Notes: generated by a model not told the origin, from the letters alone. A DNA stretch of 63,675 nt from Williamsia limnetica (GCF_003217475.1 NZ_QJSP01000026.1:1-63675), one strand, 5' to 3'. Counted from the first letter of the stretch, positions 1 through 7,634 are shown. A program made the numbers and translations.

Positions 1-66
1 CACGGACTCACCCCCGCCGAGTTCGCCCTACAGTGGACCACGACCCACCAACCCCAAGCCGCATAG
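1..66 (+). CDS. C-terminal fragment of an IS3-type transposase (cut by window start)
   Basis: An open frame runs from the first base to a TAG at 64-66 and encodes 21 residues. The fragment contains LTPAEFA followed by a short polar tail, which resembles the extreme C-terminus of the integrase-type OrfB transposases of IS3-family elements. The rest of the gene lies outside the window. It suggests that an insertion sequence borders the leading region. The family assignment rests on this short tail and is tentative. Confidence 0.45.
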   Translation, partial: HGLTPAEFALQWTTTHQPQAA

Positions 67-140
67 CGACTGGACCATAGAATGGGTCCCCCTCAGTGCC
101 ATTATGTCAGGAGCGGATCAGATCCGAAGGCGGCACCTGT

Positions 141-719
141 CTACTCGGCAGCACGAAGCCGAGAATGCCGCGTGCAGGCAATGGCTGGAAATAACTTCGA
201 CCGCGTGACGCACTCTTCGTCGCACCCGATGAGTCCGGTCCACGCGTCATCAAGCGCGCCGATCGCGGCCTGTGGTGTGCGAGCGTCGAGAAGTGGTGCG
301 CAGTGCGCCACGGTGAGTAGCACGTGGTGGGTGTCGGTAAGCGCTGTCGTCCAGGTTGCGGGGTGCTCGTCGGGAAACATCCCACGCGCGAGCGGCGTTT
401 CGACGTCGCCGGGATGCACCTGGTACATGATTGACACCGCGCGCCGGTTGCTGAGGTCCAGGGCCAGATGGCTCAACACGGGCACAGGGGCCTTCCGGCC
501 GCGCCGCCGCACACGCGCCAAACCCAGCCCCGCCAGGCTAAACGGCGTGATGGCTGAGAAGTCGACAATGAGTCCGGGCGAAGGCAGCACACCGACGTCG
601 CGAATCCACACCCCGCCCGCGCCAACGACCCCGGGGCGCTGCGTCACCCCATGAAGACCCGGCCATAGGAGGTCAACGCCGGGCCGGCTGTTGCGATCCC
701 AGTCCGTCACCAGCTCCAT
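141..719 (-). CDS. Hypothetical protein, 192 residues
   Basis: Not a family I recognise. The frame extends upstream to 836, but I chose the ATG at 719 (MELVTDWDRN) because the upstream extension is low-complexity and has no ribosome binding site. The protein is mixed polar and hydrophobic, with a basic patch (RVRRRGRKAP) near the middle and two Cys residues near the C-terminus. It has no signal peptide or membrane segment. It is convergent with the transposase remnant and divergent from the structured element that begins at 998. It could be a degraded gene; support is codon usage only. Confidence 0.45.
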   Translation of the reverse strand: MELVTDWDRNSRPGVDLLWPGLHGVTQRPGVVGAGGVWIRDVGVLPSPGLIVDFSAITPFSLAGLGLARVRRRGRKAPVPVLSHLALDLSNRRAVSIMYQVHPGDVETPLARGMFPDEHPATWTTALTDTHHVLLTVAHCAPLLDARTPQAAIGALDDAWTGLIGCDEECVTRSKLFPAIACTRHSRLRAAE

Positions 720-937
720 GATGCCCGACTTTGATGAAACGTGGACCCCCCCCATTAACGACCGACCACCCCTGGGCATGAGTAGCAGCCACCTAACGCT
801 TGACCCCCCCTCGCCCACATCCCCGACGTACGACAAACCACCTAGAGCTACCGCGGCACCAAGCCCTACCGCGACCTAGCGCAGCTCCCGCACAGCTGGC
901 TCCCAGCGTCGACGAGGGGGAGTCACACGCCAACCCG

Positions 938-972
938 AAGGCCGGCCACTCTCGCCAGGTGGCCGGCCTTTC
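938..972. terminator. Strong inverted repeat, terminator-like
   Basis: A perfect 12-bp stem, AAGGCCGGCCAC (938-949) with GTGGCCGGCCTT (959-970), has a 9-nt loop and is followed by TTTC. It lies about 30 bp before structured element A and probably insulates it from upstream transcription. Confidence 0.6.
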
Positions 973-997
973 TCGTGTCCGCTGCCGCGTCCATGAC

Positions 998-1239
998 TGC
1001 CCGCTACGCGGTCACCTACTCCGATACGCCTACGGCGCAACTGTATTCCTCCTACGGAGGTCTCATTCCCTCATAGGCCGATTCTTTCCACAGCCGGACC
1101 TGCGGACCAAGAGACTCCACCAACAAAGTCCCACGCGCTGCGCTTATTTCGCGGGCCTTTCTTGTCTCCGCTTCTTGGTCCTCCGGCCCGTCTGCGAATG
1201 CGGCCAGTTATGAGGAAATGAGGAACTTCTGGTCACCAG
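998..1239 (+). ncRNA. Structured non-coding element, copy A
   Basis: First of three homologous folded elements (also 4915-5169 and 5918-6087). The closing stem pairs 1062-1075 with 1209-1222, 13 of 14 positions, with one C-A mismatch at 1068/1216. An inner stem pairs GGACCAAGA (1104-1112) with TCTTGGTCC (1173-1181). An apical hairpin (1125-1160) has a CGCG/CGCG stem, a CA bulge and the 12-nt loop CTGCGCTTATTT. Small hairpins flank it: CCGC/GCGG near 1002, CCTCC/GGAGG at 1049-1060 and CTGG/CCAG at 1229-1239. Comparison with copies B and C shows compensatory changes, so the structure is conserved rather than just the sequence. It ends 39 bp before the next gene. It could be a transcribed leader or sRNA, or a single-stranded-DNA promoter. 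Confidence 0.75.
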
Positions 1240-1278
1240 GGCCAGAGCCTCATCCCTCACGAAGGGAGCTCTACCGCA

Positions 1279-1830
1279 ATGACTATCAACGACCTCTACA
1301 CCGAACTCGACGCCCTGACGATCGCCACCCCGAACATGGCCGCTGTCCAATTGTCGGCCACCCTGCGCGGCATCACGTTCGAAGCTGCGATGGTCGAGCA
1401 GACCTGTTCCTGGTGCACCGCCCTGGATGACGCGATCGAGCGCAGCGCCCGCGAAGCAGCTATCTACATCGGCAACGCCGAAGACATCGCGACCACCGGC
1501 ACCCAGCGCGCCGCCTGGTACCACGAAGCCCACGACCACCTCACCGAGGTCAACCGGCTGGCCCAGATCCGCACGATCGCCGCCCAGCTCCTGGCCGACA
1601 CCGGCACCGACAGAATCGGAAAGTCCGCCACGACAGTGGTTGCGGCCCAGCAGATCACAGCCGGAGCGGTATTCACCGACGGATCAGGCGAAGCCTGGAC
1701 AGTGACCGGCACCGAGTGGGGCGAGAGCGCCACCGAATACCCCGTCATCACCTTGATCGCCCGCAGCACCGCAGGACGCACCCGCACGTTCGTGGTCTAC
1801 CCCACCGACCAGATCCGCATCAACCGCTAG
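1279..1830 (+). CDS. Hypothetical leading-region protein, 183 residues
   Basis: Not a family I can name. The N-terminal two thirds look alpha-helical, with a Cys pair in QTCSWC near residues 41-46. The C-terminal third, from about residue 127, looks beta-rich (VFTDGSGEAWTV onward) and ends in a basic stretch. No signal peptide or membrane segment is seen. The ATG at 1279 follows GGGAG with suitable spacing. It is the first gene after structured element A and is followed by a strong terminator before the ParB-like gene. Its position suggests a role early after plasmid entry, but this is inferred from context only. Confidence 0.75.
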   Translation: MTINDLYTELDALTIATPNMAAVQLSATLRGITFEAAMVEQTCSWCTALDDAIERSAREAAIYIGNAEDIATTGTQRAAWYHEAHDHLTEVNRLAQIRTIAAQLLADTGTDRIGKSATTVVAAQQITAGAVFTDGSGEAWTVTGTEWGESATEYPVITLIARSTAGRTRTFVVYPTDQIRINR

Positions 1831-1880
1831 GCACTACCCCAGAACCCCGGTAGCCACTCGGTCTATCGGTCACACGAGAA

Positions 1881-1922
1881 AAAGCAGTCGGGCCGATCGG
1901 TAGTCGGCCCGCCTGCTTTCTC
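1881..1922 (+). terminator. Rho-independent-type terminator
   Basis: AAAGCAG plus CGGGCCGA pairs with TCGGCCCG plus CTGCTTT around a 7-nt loop, followed by CTC. It lies 50 bp after the stop of the 183-residue gene and 30 bp before the ParB-like gene. Confidence 0.75.
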
Positions 1923-1950
1923 AACCCACAGTAGGAGAAAGAGAACACTC

Positions 1951-3516
1951 ATGGCAAACACCACCACCGCAACAACCACTGGCGTAGGCGAATTGCGTCA
2001 CCTGGACCCGGCCACCCTGGTCATCGACACCAATATTCGCACCACCACGGCGTTGACGAAAGAGTTCATCGCTTCAGTTGGTGACGGTATCCGCCTGCCG
2101 GTGCTGGCCGTAGAGACCGGCACTGACATTCTCGTGCGAGATGGGCAGCGCCGAACACTTGCCGCGATTGAAGCAGGTTTGGCGACGATCCCGGTGTACA
2201 TCGTCCCCGCCGACGACACCAACGATGATAAGGCGGCGACAGCGGCGCGGATCATCGATCAGATGGTCGCCAACACCCACCGCACCAACCTGACACGGCG
2301 TGATGAGGTCACCGCCATCGAGCAGCTCGCGTTGGCGGGGTTGTCGGCCACGAAGATCTCGAAAAGCGTGCGCACGAGTAAAAAGCAGGTCGACCACGCG
2401 CTGGCGACGGCCAGCTCCGCGTCGGCGTTGGAGGCGTTCGAGACCCATGGTGAGTTGACGTTGGAGCAGGCGGCGACCCTGGCTCAGTATGACGACGACC
2501 CCGATGCCACCGCCCGGTTGTTGGCCGGGGCAGCGCAGGGACGGTTCGAGCACGTCGCTCAGCATTTGGCCGACACCGCCGCCGAACGTGCCCTGGTCCG
2601 TACCGCCATCGCGGAGTACGCCGAGCAGGGTATTGCCGCGACCGGCAACCGGCCCGCTTACAACGGGCAGGCTCAGCCGCTGACGCGCCTCGCTGACGCC
2701 GAGGGCAACGCGGTCGAGGACATCGAGCAGGTCAAGGCCCCTTACCGGTTGGCGTACGTCAGTGTCGAGTTCGAGGACTACTACACCGACGCGCAGGGCA
2801 ACCGGGTCGATGAAGACCTCATCGACTGGTCCCTGGACGAAGACGACCCCGACGCCACCCCGCAGGACGGGTTGCTCGATATGCGGTCGCTCACTCGCAC
2901 CGAAGACACCGCCGTGGCCACGCAGTGGTACGTCACCGATCCCGACGCGGCCGGACTACAGGCCCGGACCTACGGCCACGGGTCCGCCGGAGCCGATCCG
3001 ATGCCCACCGACGCCGAGATCGACGCGAAGAAGGAAGCCGACCGCGCCGCGCGGCGGCAGACCATCGCGCTCAACAAAAAAGCCGAGGCAGCCCTACAGG
3101 TCCGGCGGGAGAAGATCGCCGAATACCTGTCCCGTAAGACGCTGCCGAAGGGTGCGATCGGGCAGGTGGCCGAGTTCCTCGCGGCCACGATGTGGAACAA
3201 CCACGATCTGTTCGGCTACAGCCGCCAAGACGGCAACGCCCAAGCGCTCACCCGGCAGTTCCTGGGCGGCGGCGAGCCGGGGGAGGCGATGGCCGGGGCC
3301 AGCGCCGAACGCCGCCACATCGTGAACCTGGCCATCGCGATCGGCGCGCACGAGGCCGACATGCCCAAAAGCGCGTGGCGCGAGACCGATCGCAGCTACA
3401 CCGCCCACCGAGCCACCTACCTCAAGATGTTGGTCGCGGTGTTCGGGTACACCCTCTCCGACGTCGAAGAGGTGATCTGCGGCGACAGCACCGCCGATGA
3501 GGTACCGCTGGACTAA
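1951..3516 (+). CDS. ParB-like nuclease/partition-fold protein, 521 residues
   Basis: The N-terminal domain has ParB/Spo0J features. The motif VRDGQRR (about residues 62-68) corresponds to the ParB box for CTP or phosphate binding. A second conserved block, NTHRTNLTRRDEV (108-120), is followed by a helix-turn-helix (about 128-150, GLSATKISKSVRTS). The remainder is long for a ParB, with an acidic middle (about 270-330) and a charged helical C-terminus. The plasmid also has a standard ParAB pair at 53.7-55.3 kb, and this gene has no ParA neighbour, so a partition role is unlikely. ParB-fold proteins are common in leading regions of conjugative plasmids. The start follows AGGAGAAAG. A strong terminator follows. 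Confidence 0.8.
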   Translation: MANTTTATTTGVGELRHLDPATLVIDTNIRTTTALTKEFIASVGDGIRLPVLAVETGTDILVRDGQRRTLAAIEAGLATIPVYIVPADDTNDDKAATAARIIDQMVANTHRTNLTRRDEVTAIEQLALAGLSATKISKSVRTSKKQVDHALATASSASALEAFETHGELTLEQAATLAQYDDDPDATARLLAGAAQGRFEHVAQHLADTAAERALVRTAIAEYAEQGIAATGNRPAYNGQAQPLTRLADAEGNAVEDIEQVKAPYRLAYVSVEFEDYYTDAQGNRVDEDLIDWSLDEDDPDATPQDGLLDMRSLTRTEDTAVATQWYVTDPDAAGLQARTYGHGSAGADPMPTDAEIDAKKEADRAARRQTIALNKKAEAALQVRREKIAEYLSRKTLPKGAIGQVAEFLAATMWNNHDLFGYSRQDGNAQALTRQFLGGGEPGEAMAGASAERRHIVNLAIAIGAHEADMPKSAWRETDRSYTAHRATYLKMLVAVFGYTLSDVEEVICGDSTADEVPLD

Positions 3517-3530
3517 CCACCCTCAGCGAA

Positions 3531-3565
3531 GCCGGGGCAGGAACTACACCGGTTCCTGCCCCGGC
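3531..3565 (+). terminator. Terminator after the ParB-like gene
   Basis: A 14-bp perfect stem, GCCGGGGCAGGAAC with GTTCCTGCCCCGGC, has a short loop and starts 14 bp after the stop codon. Confidence 0.75.
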
Positions 3566-3592
3566 AGCGTGCGTGCCGCAGAGGCCGCACGC

Positions 3593-3671
3593 TGCTAACG
3601 TCGCGAACGAGCCTGGTCAGCCGGGACAATCCCGTCCCAAGCGTGTTCTCAGAGTGCGGCTGGCCAGGCTC
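3593..3671 (+). ncRNA. Hairpin element G1 with extended -10-like box
   Basis: TGCTAACGT (3593-3601) is followed after 3 nt by GAACGAGCCTG and a long hairpin: GAGCCTGGTCAG (3609-3620) with CTGGCCAGGCTC (3660-3671), enclosing a smaller GGGAC/GTCCC hairpin. The same arrangement, with the same 3-nt spacing, recurs at 4783-4874, where the distal stem sequence differs but still pairs. The remaining 3672-3984 is GC-rich, with the short repeated word CGCTGCGCTCG and a TTTCAT/ATGAAA hairpin near 3850-3890. I see no gene there. Confidence 0.55.
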
Positions 3672-3984
3672 CCTACTTCTCTCACCCGCCCCCAGTGTTT
3701 GTGTCGTGCCTTCGGCCCGAGCTTCGCTCCGGTGGTCACCACCGGGGGCGCGCGCCTTCTCAGTGTCGCTGACCGGGGACCCCGACCTGTCAACCCACGC
3801 CCCTGCGCTCTCGCCCGTTCTCCGCTGCGCTGCGCCCTTGCGCTCCAACGATTTTCATCCCACACTCGCTGCGCTCGCATGAAATTCATTTCCGGCCGCC
3901 GGGACTCTTCGGGGTTGACTGCCCACCCCGCCCAGCGCGAACGCAAGGCGTCAATCGCCACCCACAACGAAAGGGCCAACCATC

Positions 3985-4209
3985 ATGTCCACCTCCAGCA
4001 TCTCCCAGCTTCTCGAAGACACTCGGCAAGCCATCCACGAGGCCGTCGCCGCCGAGAACGGCACCGACCGGCAACGATCAGCTGCCCACCATGCCCAGAG
4101 CCTGGCGAACACGGTTCTGACCGACCCGACCGCCGGGCACCAGGATATGGAGAGGGCCGGCTACTACCTCGATGAAGCCCTCGGCATCCAGGCCATCGAG
4201 AGCGCCTAA
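3985..4209 (+). CDS. Small helical protein, 74 residues (paralogue at 24.6 kb)
   Basis: An all-helical, acidic small protein. It aligns with the 82-residue protein at 24630-24878. Both have LLxD(T/A)R near the N-terminus, a central A(H/A)HHA motif, an (A/P)xSTA-like or DPTAG turn, and end in RAxYYLxEAL or RAARYLHQAL. Two diverged copies on one replicon, one in the leading region and one in the transfer operon, suggest a plasmid-specific function. No domain is recognised. The start follows GAAAGG, and a terminator follows immediately. Confidence 0.7.
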   Translation: MSTSSISQLLEDTRQAIHEAVAAENGTDRQRSAAHHAQSLANTVLTDPTAGHQDMERAGYYLDEALGIQAIESA

Positions 4210-4215
4210 CAGTAA

Positions 4216-4247
4216 GGGACCCACCTTCACAGATGGAGGTGGGTCCC
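4216..4247. terminator. Terminator, probably bidirectional
   Basis: An 11-bp stem, GGGACCCACCT with AGGTGGGTCCC, lies between the convergent genes ending at 4209 (+) and 4305 (-). A CTTCT stretch follows on the + strand. Confidence 0.75.
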
Positions 4248-4304
4248 TTCTGGCGTGTCAGAGACGATCGGTGTGAGGACACTGATCCCCGGTCAGTGGT
4301 GCGG

Positions 4305-4715
4305 TTACCAGGCTTGTGCGACCCAGAGCGGCATGTCCGGGTTGTCGGGGAACACCCCAAGCACCACATACCCGCCCCGGTGGGCGGCGGCTTCGGAAAT
4401 GACTTGCTGGCCGGTGACGTTGCTCCACATGCGGGCTTTGTCGGGGCGGTAGTAGCTGCCGCCCCTGTACCTGGAATCCTCATCCAGGGTGACGCGCCAG
4501 TGATCGTTGCCCAGCACGGCGTTAATCACATGGCCCGCCCCGACCTGCGAGGCGGCAACGGTCTCCTCATGGGTAAGCGTGATCACCCATACGCCCTGTG
4601 TCTCGCGGACGTCGGCAGCGGTCGCGGGCGCAGCGCCCACCGCCAGCCCGCCACCCACCGCGACCGCCAACGCGACAGCACCACTAGCAACCAGGCGCTT
4701 GAACCGATTCCTCAT
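4305..4715 (-). CDS. Small secreted protein with Sec signal peptide, 136 residues
   Basis: The N-terminus has a basic start (MRNRFKRL), a hydrophobic core and an AxA-type cleavage region near APATAA (about residues 28-34). The mature part of about 100 residues is predicted beta-rich, with Trp, Tyr and Gly in WSNVTGQQV and GGYVVLGVF. No Cys and no lipobox are present, so it should be released to the cell envelope or exterior. It is the only minus-strand gene among the leading-region + genes. Function is unknown. Another small secreted protein lies at 24965-25207, without obvious similarity. Confidence 0.75.
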   Translation of the reverse strand: MRNRFKRLVASGAVALAVAVGGGLAVGAAPATAADVRETQGVWVITLTHEETVAASQVGAGHVINAVLGNDHWRVTLDEDSRYRGGSYYRPDKARMWSNVTGQQVISEAAAHRGGYVVLGVFPDNPDMPLWVAQAW

Positions 4716-4782
4716 AACATTCCCTCCCTAAAGTTGACCGTCACGATAACAAACCTCGTAACGCTTGGATGTCCTACCTTTC

Positions 4783-4874
4783 TGTTAGTGTCAGGAACGA
4801 GCCTGACCCGTGCGGGTCGTTGTTCCCTCCCCCGGGGAACCGTCCGACCACTCCAAGGCGCGCGGGTCAGGCTC
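4783..4874 (+). ncRNA. Hairpin element G2 with extended -10-like box
   Basis: TGTTAGTGT (4783-4791), a 3-nt spacer, then GAACGAGCCTG. The stem GAGCCTGACCC (4799-4809) pairs perfectly with GGGTCAGGCTC (4864-4874) and encloses a GTTCCC/GGGGAAC hairpin. It is a counterpart of G1 (3593-3671) and lies directly upstream of structured element B. Confidence 0.55.
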
Positions 4875-4914
4875 TTCCACACCGCTCGTGCTATACCCAC
4901 GGGCATCGCACATG

Positions 4915-5169
4915 TGCCCGCTGCGCGGTCATCTGATCGGATACGCCTGCGGCGCAACAGAACTGTCCTCCCAACAGCGGGGAGGTTCTCATTCCCTGAT
5001 AGGCCGATTCTTTCCACAGCCGGACCTGCGGACCAAGAGACTCCCCCAAACAAACCGGCACGCGCTGCGCTTATTTCGCGCCGGTTTCTTTGTGCTCCCT
5101 TCTTGGTCCTGCGGCCCGTCTGCGAATGCGGCCAGGTATCAGGAAATGAGGGGCCTCCGGTCACGGAGG
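4915..5169 (+). ncRNA. Structured non-coding element, copy B
   Basis: Homologue of 998-1239. The closing stem pairs 4988-5001 with 5137-5150, 13 of 14, with the same C-A mismatch. One pair is G-C (4998/5140) where copy A has C-G (1072/1212). The inner stem GGACCAAGA (5030-5038) pairs with TCTTGGTCC (5101-5109). The apical stem is AACCGG/CCGGTT where copy A has AAGTCC/GGCCTT-type pairing, yet the CTGCGCTTATTT loop and the CA bulge are unchanged. Flanking hairpins CCTCCC/GGGGAGG (about 4968-4985) and CCTCCG/CGGAGG (5154-5169) correspond to those of copy A but have different sequences. It ends 34 bp before the LPD29 gene. Confidence 0.78.
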
Positions 5170-5202
5170 TTCCGGCCGAATGGGTAAGGGAGAGAACCAG
5201 AG

Positions 5203-5784
5203 ATGACCAGCTACAGCACGAAAGAGACCGCCGCCGAACTGCGTAAGCACCTGCGTGCGGTGTGGCCGGACGTGAAGTTTTCGGTGCGCTGCAACCGGGG
5301 CACCGCCAGCGCGTGGATTGGGGTCGCCTGGACTGACGGACCGACCTACACCCAGGCCCAAGCTCAGTGGTCGCAGTTTCAGGGTGCGCAGTTCAACGGC
5401 ATGACTGACAGCTACGACCTGATCGACGCCAAGCTGGTCTGCACCGACCCGGCCGAGCTGCCCGAGGTCCGCGACTATCACTGCGACGGCATCAACGGCG
5501 CACGCGGATTCTCCGACGAAGCCGTGCAAGCCGCCGCCCGCCAGATGCTTAGCGAGAACCGTGAGATGGCCGCAGCGTTCGCCGTCGAGAACATCGACCC
5601 GGACACGTTGACCTACAACACGTTGCATCGGTCGGTGGCCATGCTGACCATCGATCCGGACCGGTGGCTGTCCTATCTCGGCGAACCCCTGCCCGGTCAG
5701 CCCTACGACATGGGCGCCGCTATTGGGTCGGCGCTGAACATCACCGACCTCGCCGCCCCCACCCCCGCACGCACGCGCTACTGA
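5203..5784 (+). CDS. LPD29-domain protein, 193 residues
   Basis: The N-terminal half matches the pattern of large polyvalent-protein-associated domain 29: a helix with TKETAAELRK, then VWPDVKFSVR (about 19-28), a short glycine/threonine turn, WTDGPT (about 44-49) and FNGMTDSYD (about 66-74). Such domains occur in proteins of phages and conjugative elements that are thought to act during establishment in a new host. The C-terminal half is helical with no recognised motif. The ATG at 5203 follows AGGGAGAGAACC. It is the first gene after structured element B and is followed by a hairpin terminator. The biochemical role is not known. Confidence 0.75.
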   Translation: MTSYSTKETAAELRKHLRAVWPDVKFSVRCNRGTASAWIGVAWTDGPTYTQAQAQWSQFQGAQFNGMTDSYDLIDAKLVCTDPAELPEVRDYHCDGINGARGFSDEAVQAAARQMLSENREMAAAFAVENIDPDTLTYNTLHRSVAMLTIDPDRWLSYLGEPLPGQPYDMGAAIGSALNITDLAAPTPARTRY

Positions 5785-5837
5785 AATCCCCCAGCGGGGG
5801 TCGGCCCCAGCAATGCGGCCAGGCTCACGCCGGGACT

Positions 5838-5868
5838 GGTGGAGCCGGGCATCGAGCCCGGCCCCACC
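5838..5868 (+). terminator. Terminator after the LPD29 gene
   Basis: GTGG, GCCGGGC and GCCCGGC, CCAC form a bulged stem of 11 bp around a 5-nt loop, 54 bp after the stop codon. It separates the LPD29 gene from structured element C. Confidence 0.6.
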
Positions 5869-5917
5869 ACGCTTCGCGCAGATGGCCAGGCGCACGCCGA
5901 AACTTTCACCTGATTCG

Positions 5918-6087
5918 GTGGCATTGCCTGACCCGCTGGAGTATCTCGAACAGCCCCACCGCCGGAGTCAAGTGGCTCTGGGCACCAAAGCCCCACGCGC
6001 TGCGCTTATTTCGCGGGACTTTCCTCCCCGTCACCACTGGACTCTGACACCGGGGCCACGAGAGCGGCGGATATCAGGAAATGACAC
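5918..6087 (+). ncRNA. Structured non-coding element, copy C
   Basis: The most diverged copy. The closing stem pairs 5918-5931 with 6074-6087 in the same register as copies A and B, with G-A at the mismatch position (5926/6079) and a second G-A at 5921/6084. The inner stem has no sequence similarity to the other copies, yet it pairs GAGTCAAGTGG (5965-5975) with CCACTGGACTC (6034-6044), 10 of 11. The apical hairpin (5987-6022) keeps the CGCG stem, CA bulge and CTGCGCTTATTT loop. The 3' strand AGGAAATGA is invariant in all three. A sigma-70-like promoter and the redoxin operon follow. Confidence 0.72.
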
Positions 6088-6141
6088 CCTTCCCACTGCC
6101 GCACGCTGTTCAACAAGTGACCCACTGGTTACCCAAAACGG

Positions 6142-6170
6142 TTGCAGCACAACGCATAAACCGATACAAT
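6142..6170 (+). promoter_or_regulatory. Sigma-70/SigA-type promoter
   Basis: TTGCAG (6142-6147) and TACAAT (6165-6170) are separated by exactly 17 bp. The start of transcription would be near 6177, about 45 nt before the redoxin ATG. It should drive the gene series 6223-9006. Confidence 0.7.
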
Positions 6171-6222
6171 GGACCTATTGATACCGACACCAGTCGCACG
6201 AAACCAGCGGAGGCTCTCTACC

Positions 6223-6465
6223 ATGACTGACACCACGATCACCGTCTACACCAAGCCAGCGTGCGTGCAGTGCAACGCCACCTACAAAGCCCTGGACAAG
6301 GCTGGACTGCCCTATGTCGTCGTCGACATCACCGAAGACGATCAGGCGCGGGATTACGTGATGAGCCTGGGATATTTGCAAGCCCCCGTTGTTGTTGCCG
6401 GAGAGGCACATTGGAGCGGTTTCCGGCCCGATGCAATCAAGGCGATTGCCGCGCAGGCCGCGTGA
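6223..6465 (+). CDS. nrdH: NrdH-type glutaredoxin-like protein, 80 residues
   Basis: A thioredoxin-fold redox protein with the CVQC active site at residues 14-17, a QAPVVV segment carrying the cis-proline, and the WSGFRPD signature typical of NrdH redoxins. NrdH proteins reduce class Ib ribonucleotide reductase, supplying deoxynucleotides, and are reduced by thioredoxin reductase. No ribonucleotide reductase gene is in the window, so it would work with the host enzyme, perhaps aiding second-strand synthesis after transfer. The frame extends upstream, but the ATG at 6223 has the GGAGG-like site (6208-6214) and starts exactly at the redoxin fold. Confidence 0.9.
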   Translation: MTDTTITVYTKPACVQCNATYKALDKAGLPYVVVDITEDDQARDYVMSLGYLQAPVVVAGEAHWSGFRPDAIKAIAAQAA

Positions 6466-6482
6466 AAAGACAGGAGCACATC

Positions 6483-6770
6483 ATGACTGCGAGCACCACC
6501 CGGACACCGAGTAGCTACGCCGACCGTGCCGTCCACTACCGGCGTGAAGCTGCTGCCTCGAGGCGTGCGGGCGACCTGGAGGTGGCAGCGCGCCTGGAGG
6601 AACTGGCCCAGCGAGCCGAGCACACCCACACCACCCGGTCATGGCAGGCCGCCGATGACCTTCGCTACGGGCCTGATGACTGCTGCACCGAATGCGAACA
6701 GCACCTGTCAGACCCGCACGATCCGGGATGTGTGTACGCGGACCTGGCTTATGCCCACGTCGCCGAGTGA
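6483..6770 (+). CDS. Small Cys-rich hypothetical protein, 95 residues
   Basis: The N-terminal 60 residues are helical and charged, followed by a compact Cys cluster (DDCCTECEQH, then DPGC about 10 residues later). Four Cys and nearby His could bind a zinc ion. No family is recognised. The ATG at 6483 follows ACAGGAG and lies 17 bp after the redoxin stop, so the two are co-transcribed. It is followed closely by the DnaB N-domain gene. Confidence 0.75.
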   Translation: MTASTTRTPSSYADRAVHYRREAAASRRAGDLEVAARLEELAQRAEHTHTTRSWQAADDLRYGPDDCCTECEQHLSDPHDPGCVYADLAYAHVAE

Positions 6771-6792
6771 CCGAGACGAGGGGGACGAGACG

Positions 6793-7404
6793 ATGACCAT
6801 CACCACCAGCGACCTACACGAACCCGCCGTCGTTGAGACGGGAGCAGTCGACGAATCCGCGTTGTCTGCCAGCGAGTTCCCCGGTGGGATGGGAGCCGAC
6901 CTCGATACCGAAACCGCTGTCACCTCTGGTGTCGAGGCTGCTTTTCTCACCGCGCTGATGTGGGCGCCGGCCGACATGGCCCGCCAGGTCCGGCAGATCA
7001 TGACTACTGGTGGCCGGTGGGATCCGTTCTGGAGCCGCGCGCACCGGGAGATTTTCGAGGCGATCTGTGTGGTCCTTGATAGTGGAGCACCGCCGAATCC
7101 GGCGCTGGTGCAGGCGCAGTTGTTCGAGACTGGCCGTCTGCCGGCGGTGGCGGGGCAGTTGTTGGCGATCACCTCCCCCACCCGGGGGCCGGTGGTCGGC
7201 GGGGTGGATTTGCCGCACCTGGCCGCCAAGGTCATCGACCAGTGGTACCGGCGCGGGTACGCCGGGCTGCTGGCCCGGATGGCTCAGGTCCGCGAGACGG
7301 TGAGTGTTGAGGAGCTGGCCGGGCATTGGGCGAACCTGACTGGTCATCAGCAGCGGGCCGAAGAGTTGTGGCTGACCAAACGCGACCAGTTGGCCAAGCT
7401 GTGA
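6793..7404 (+). CDS. Stand-alone DnaB N-terminal-domain protein, 203 residues
   Basis: After about 45 acidic residues, the segment EAAFLTALMWAP...FWSRAHREIFEAI...PNPALVQAQLFETG resembles the helical N-terminal domain of replicative helicase DnaB, which contacts primase and the helicase hexamer. The ATPase domain is absent. Such truncated proteins are frequent on actinobacterial plasmids and phages and may load or recruit the host helicase; that is an inference. The frame is open upstream, but the ATG at 6793 after GAGGGGGACGAG fits best. The next gene overlaps its stop by 4 bp (GTGA). Confidence 0.72.
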   Translation: MTITTSDLHEPAVVETGAVDESALSASEFPGGMGADLDTETAVTSGVEAAFLTALMWAPADMARQVRQIMTTGGRWDPFWSRAHREIFEAICVVLDSGAPPNPALVQAQLFETGRLPAVAGQLLAITSPTRGPVVGGVDLPHLAAKVIDQWYRRGYAGLLARMAQVRETVSVEELAGHWANLTGHQQRAEELWLTKRDQLAKL

Positions 7405-7634
7405 GCGTCCCGCAGCGGCCGTTGACGACGACCAGTGGCCCGGTGGGTGGTCCGGTGTTGCGGGCGCAAGACGTGCACGCGATGGCCTGGCACATGCACT
7501 ACGACGAACACCTGAGTTGGGAACAGATCGCCGTCGAGCTGGAAGAACCCTTGGCGGCAGTGGCACGGATGGCCGCCGCTTATGAGCGGTTCACTGACGA
7601 GAAGGCGGCGCAGGTTCAGGGGACCTTGTTTTGA
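7401..7634 (+). CDS. Small hypothetical protein, 77 residues
   Basis: I chose the GTG at 7401, which overlaps the previous stop as GTGA, a usual coupled start, rather than the upstream ATG at 7326 inside the previous gene. The C-terminal half contains a helix-turn-helix-like pattern (HLSWEQIAVELEEPLAAVARMAAAY), so DNA binding is possible. No named family. It lies in the middle of a tightly packed series running from the redoxin to the Fic gene. Confidence 0.65.
   Translation: MSVPQRPLTTTSGPVGGPVLRAQDVHAMAWHMHYDEHLSWEQIAVELEEPLAAVARMAAAYERFTDEKAAQVQGTLF

Noticed and set aside
3840-3900. CGCTGCGCTCG words resembling a fourth copy of the structured element
   Set aside because: The closing stem, inner stem and CTGCGCTTATTT loop are absent; only a short GC word is shared.
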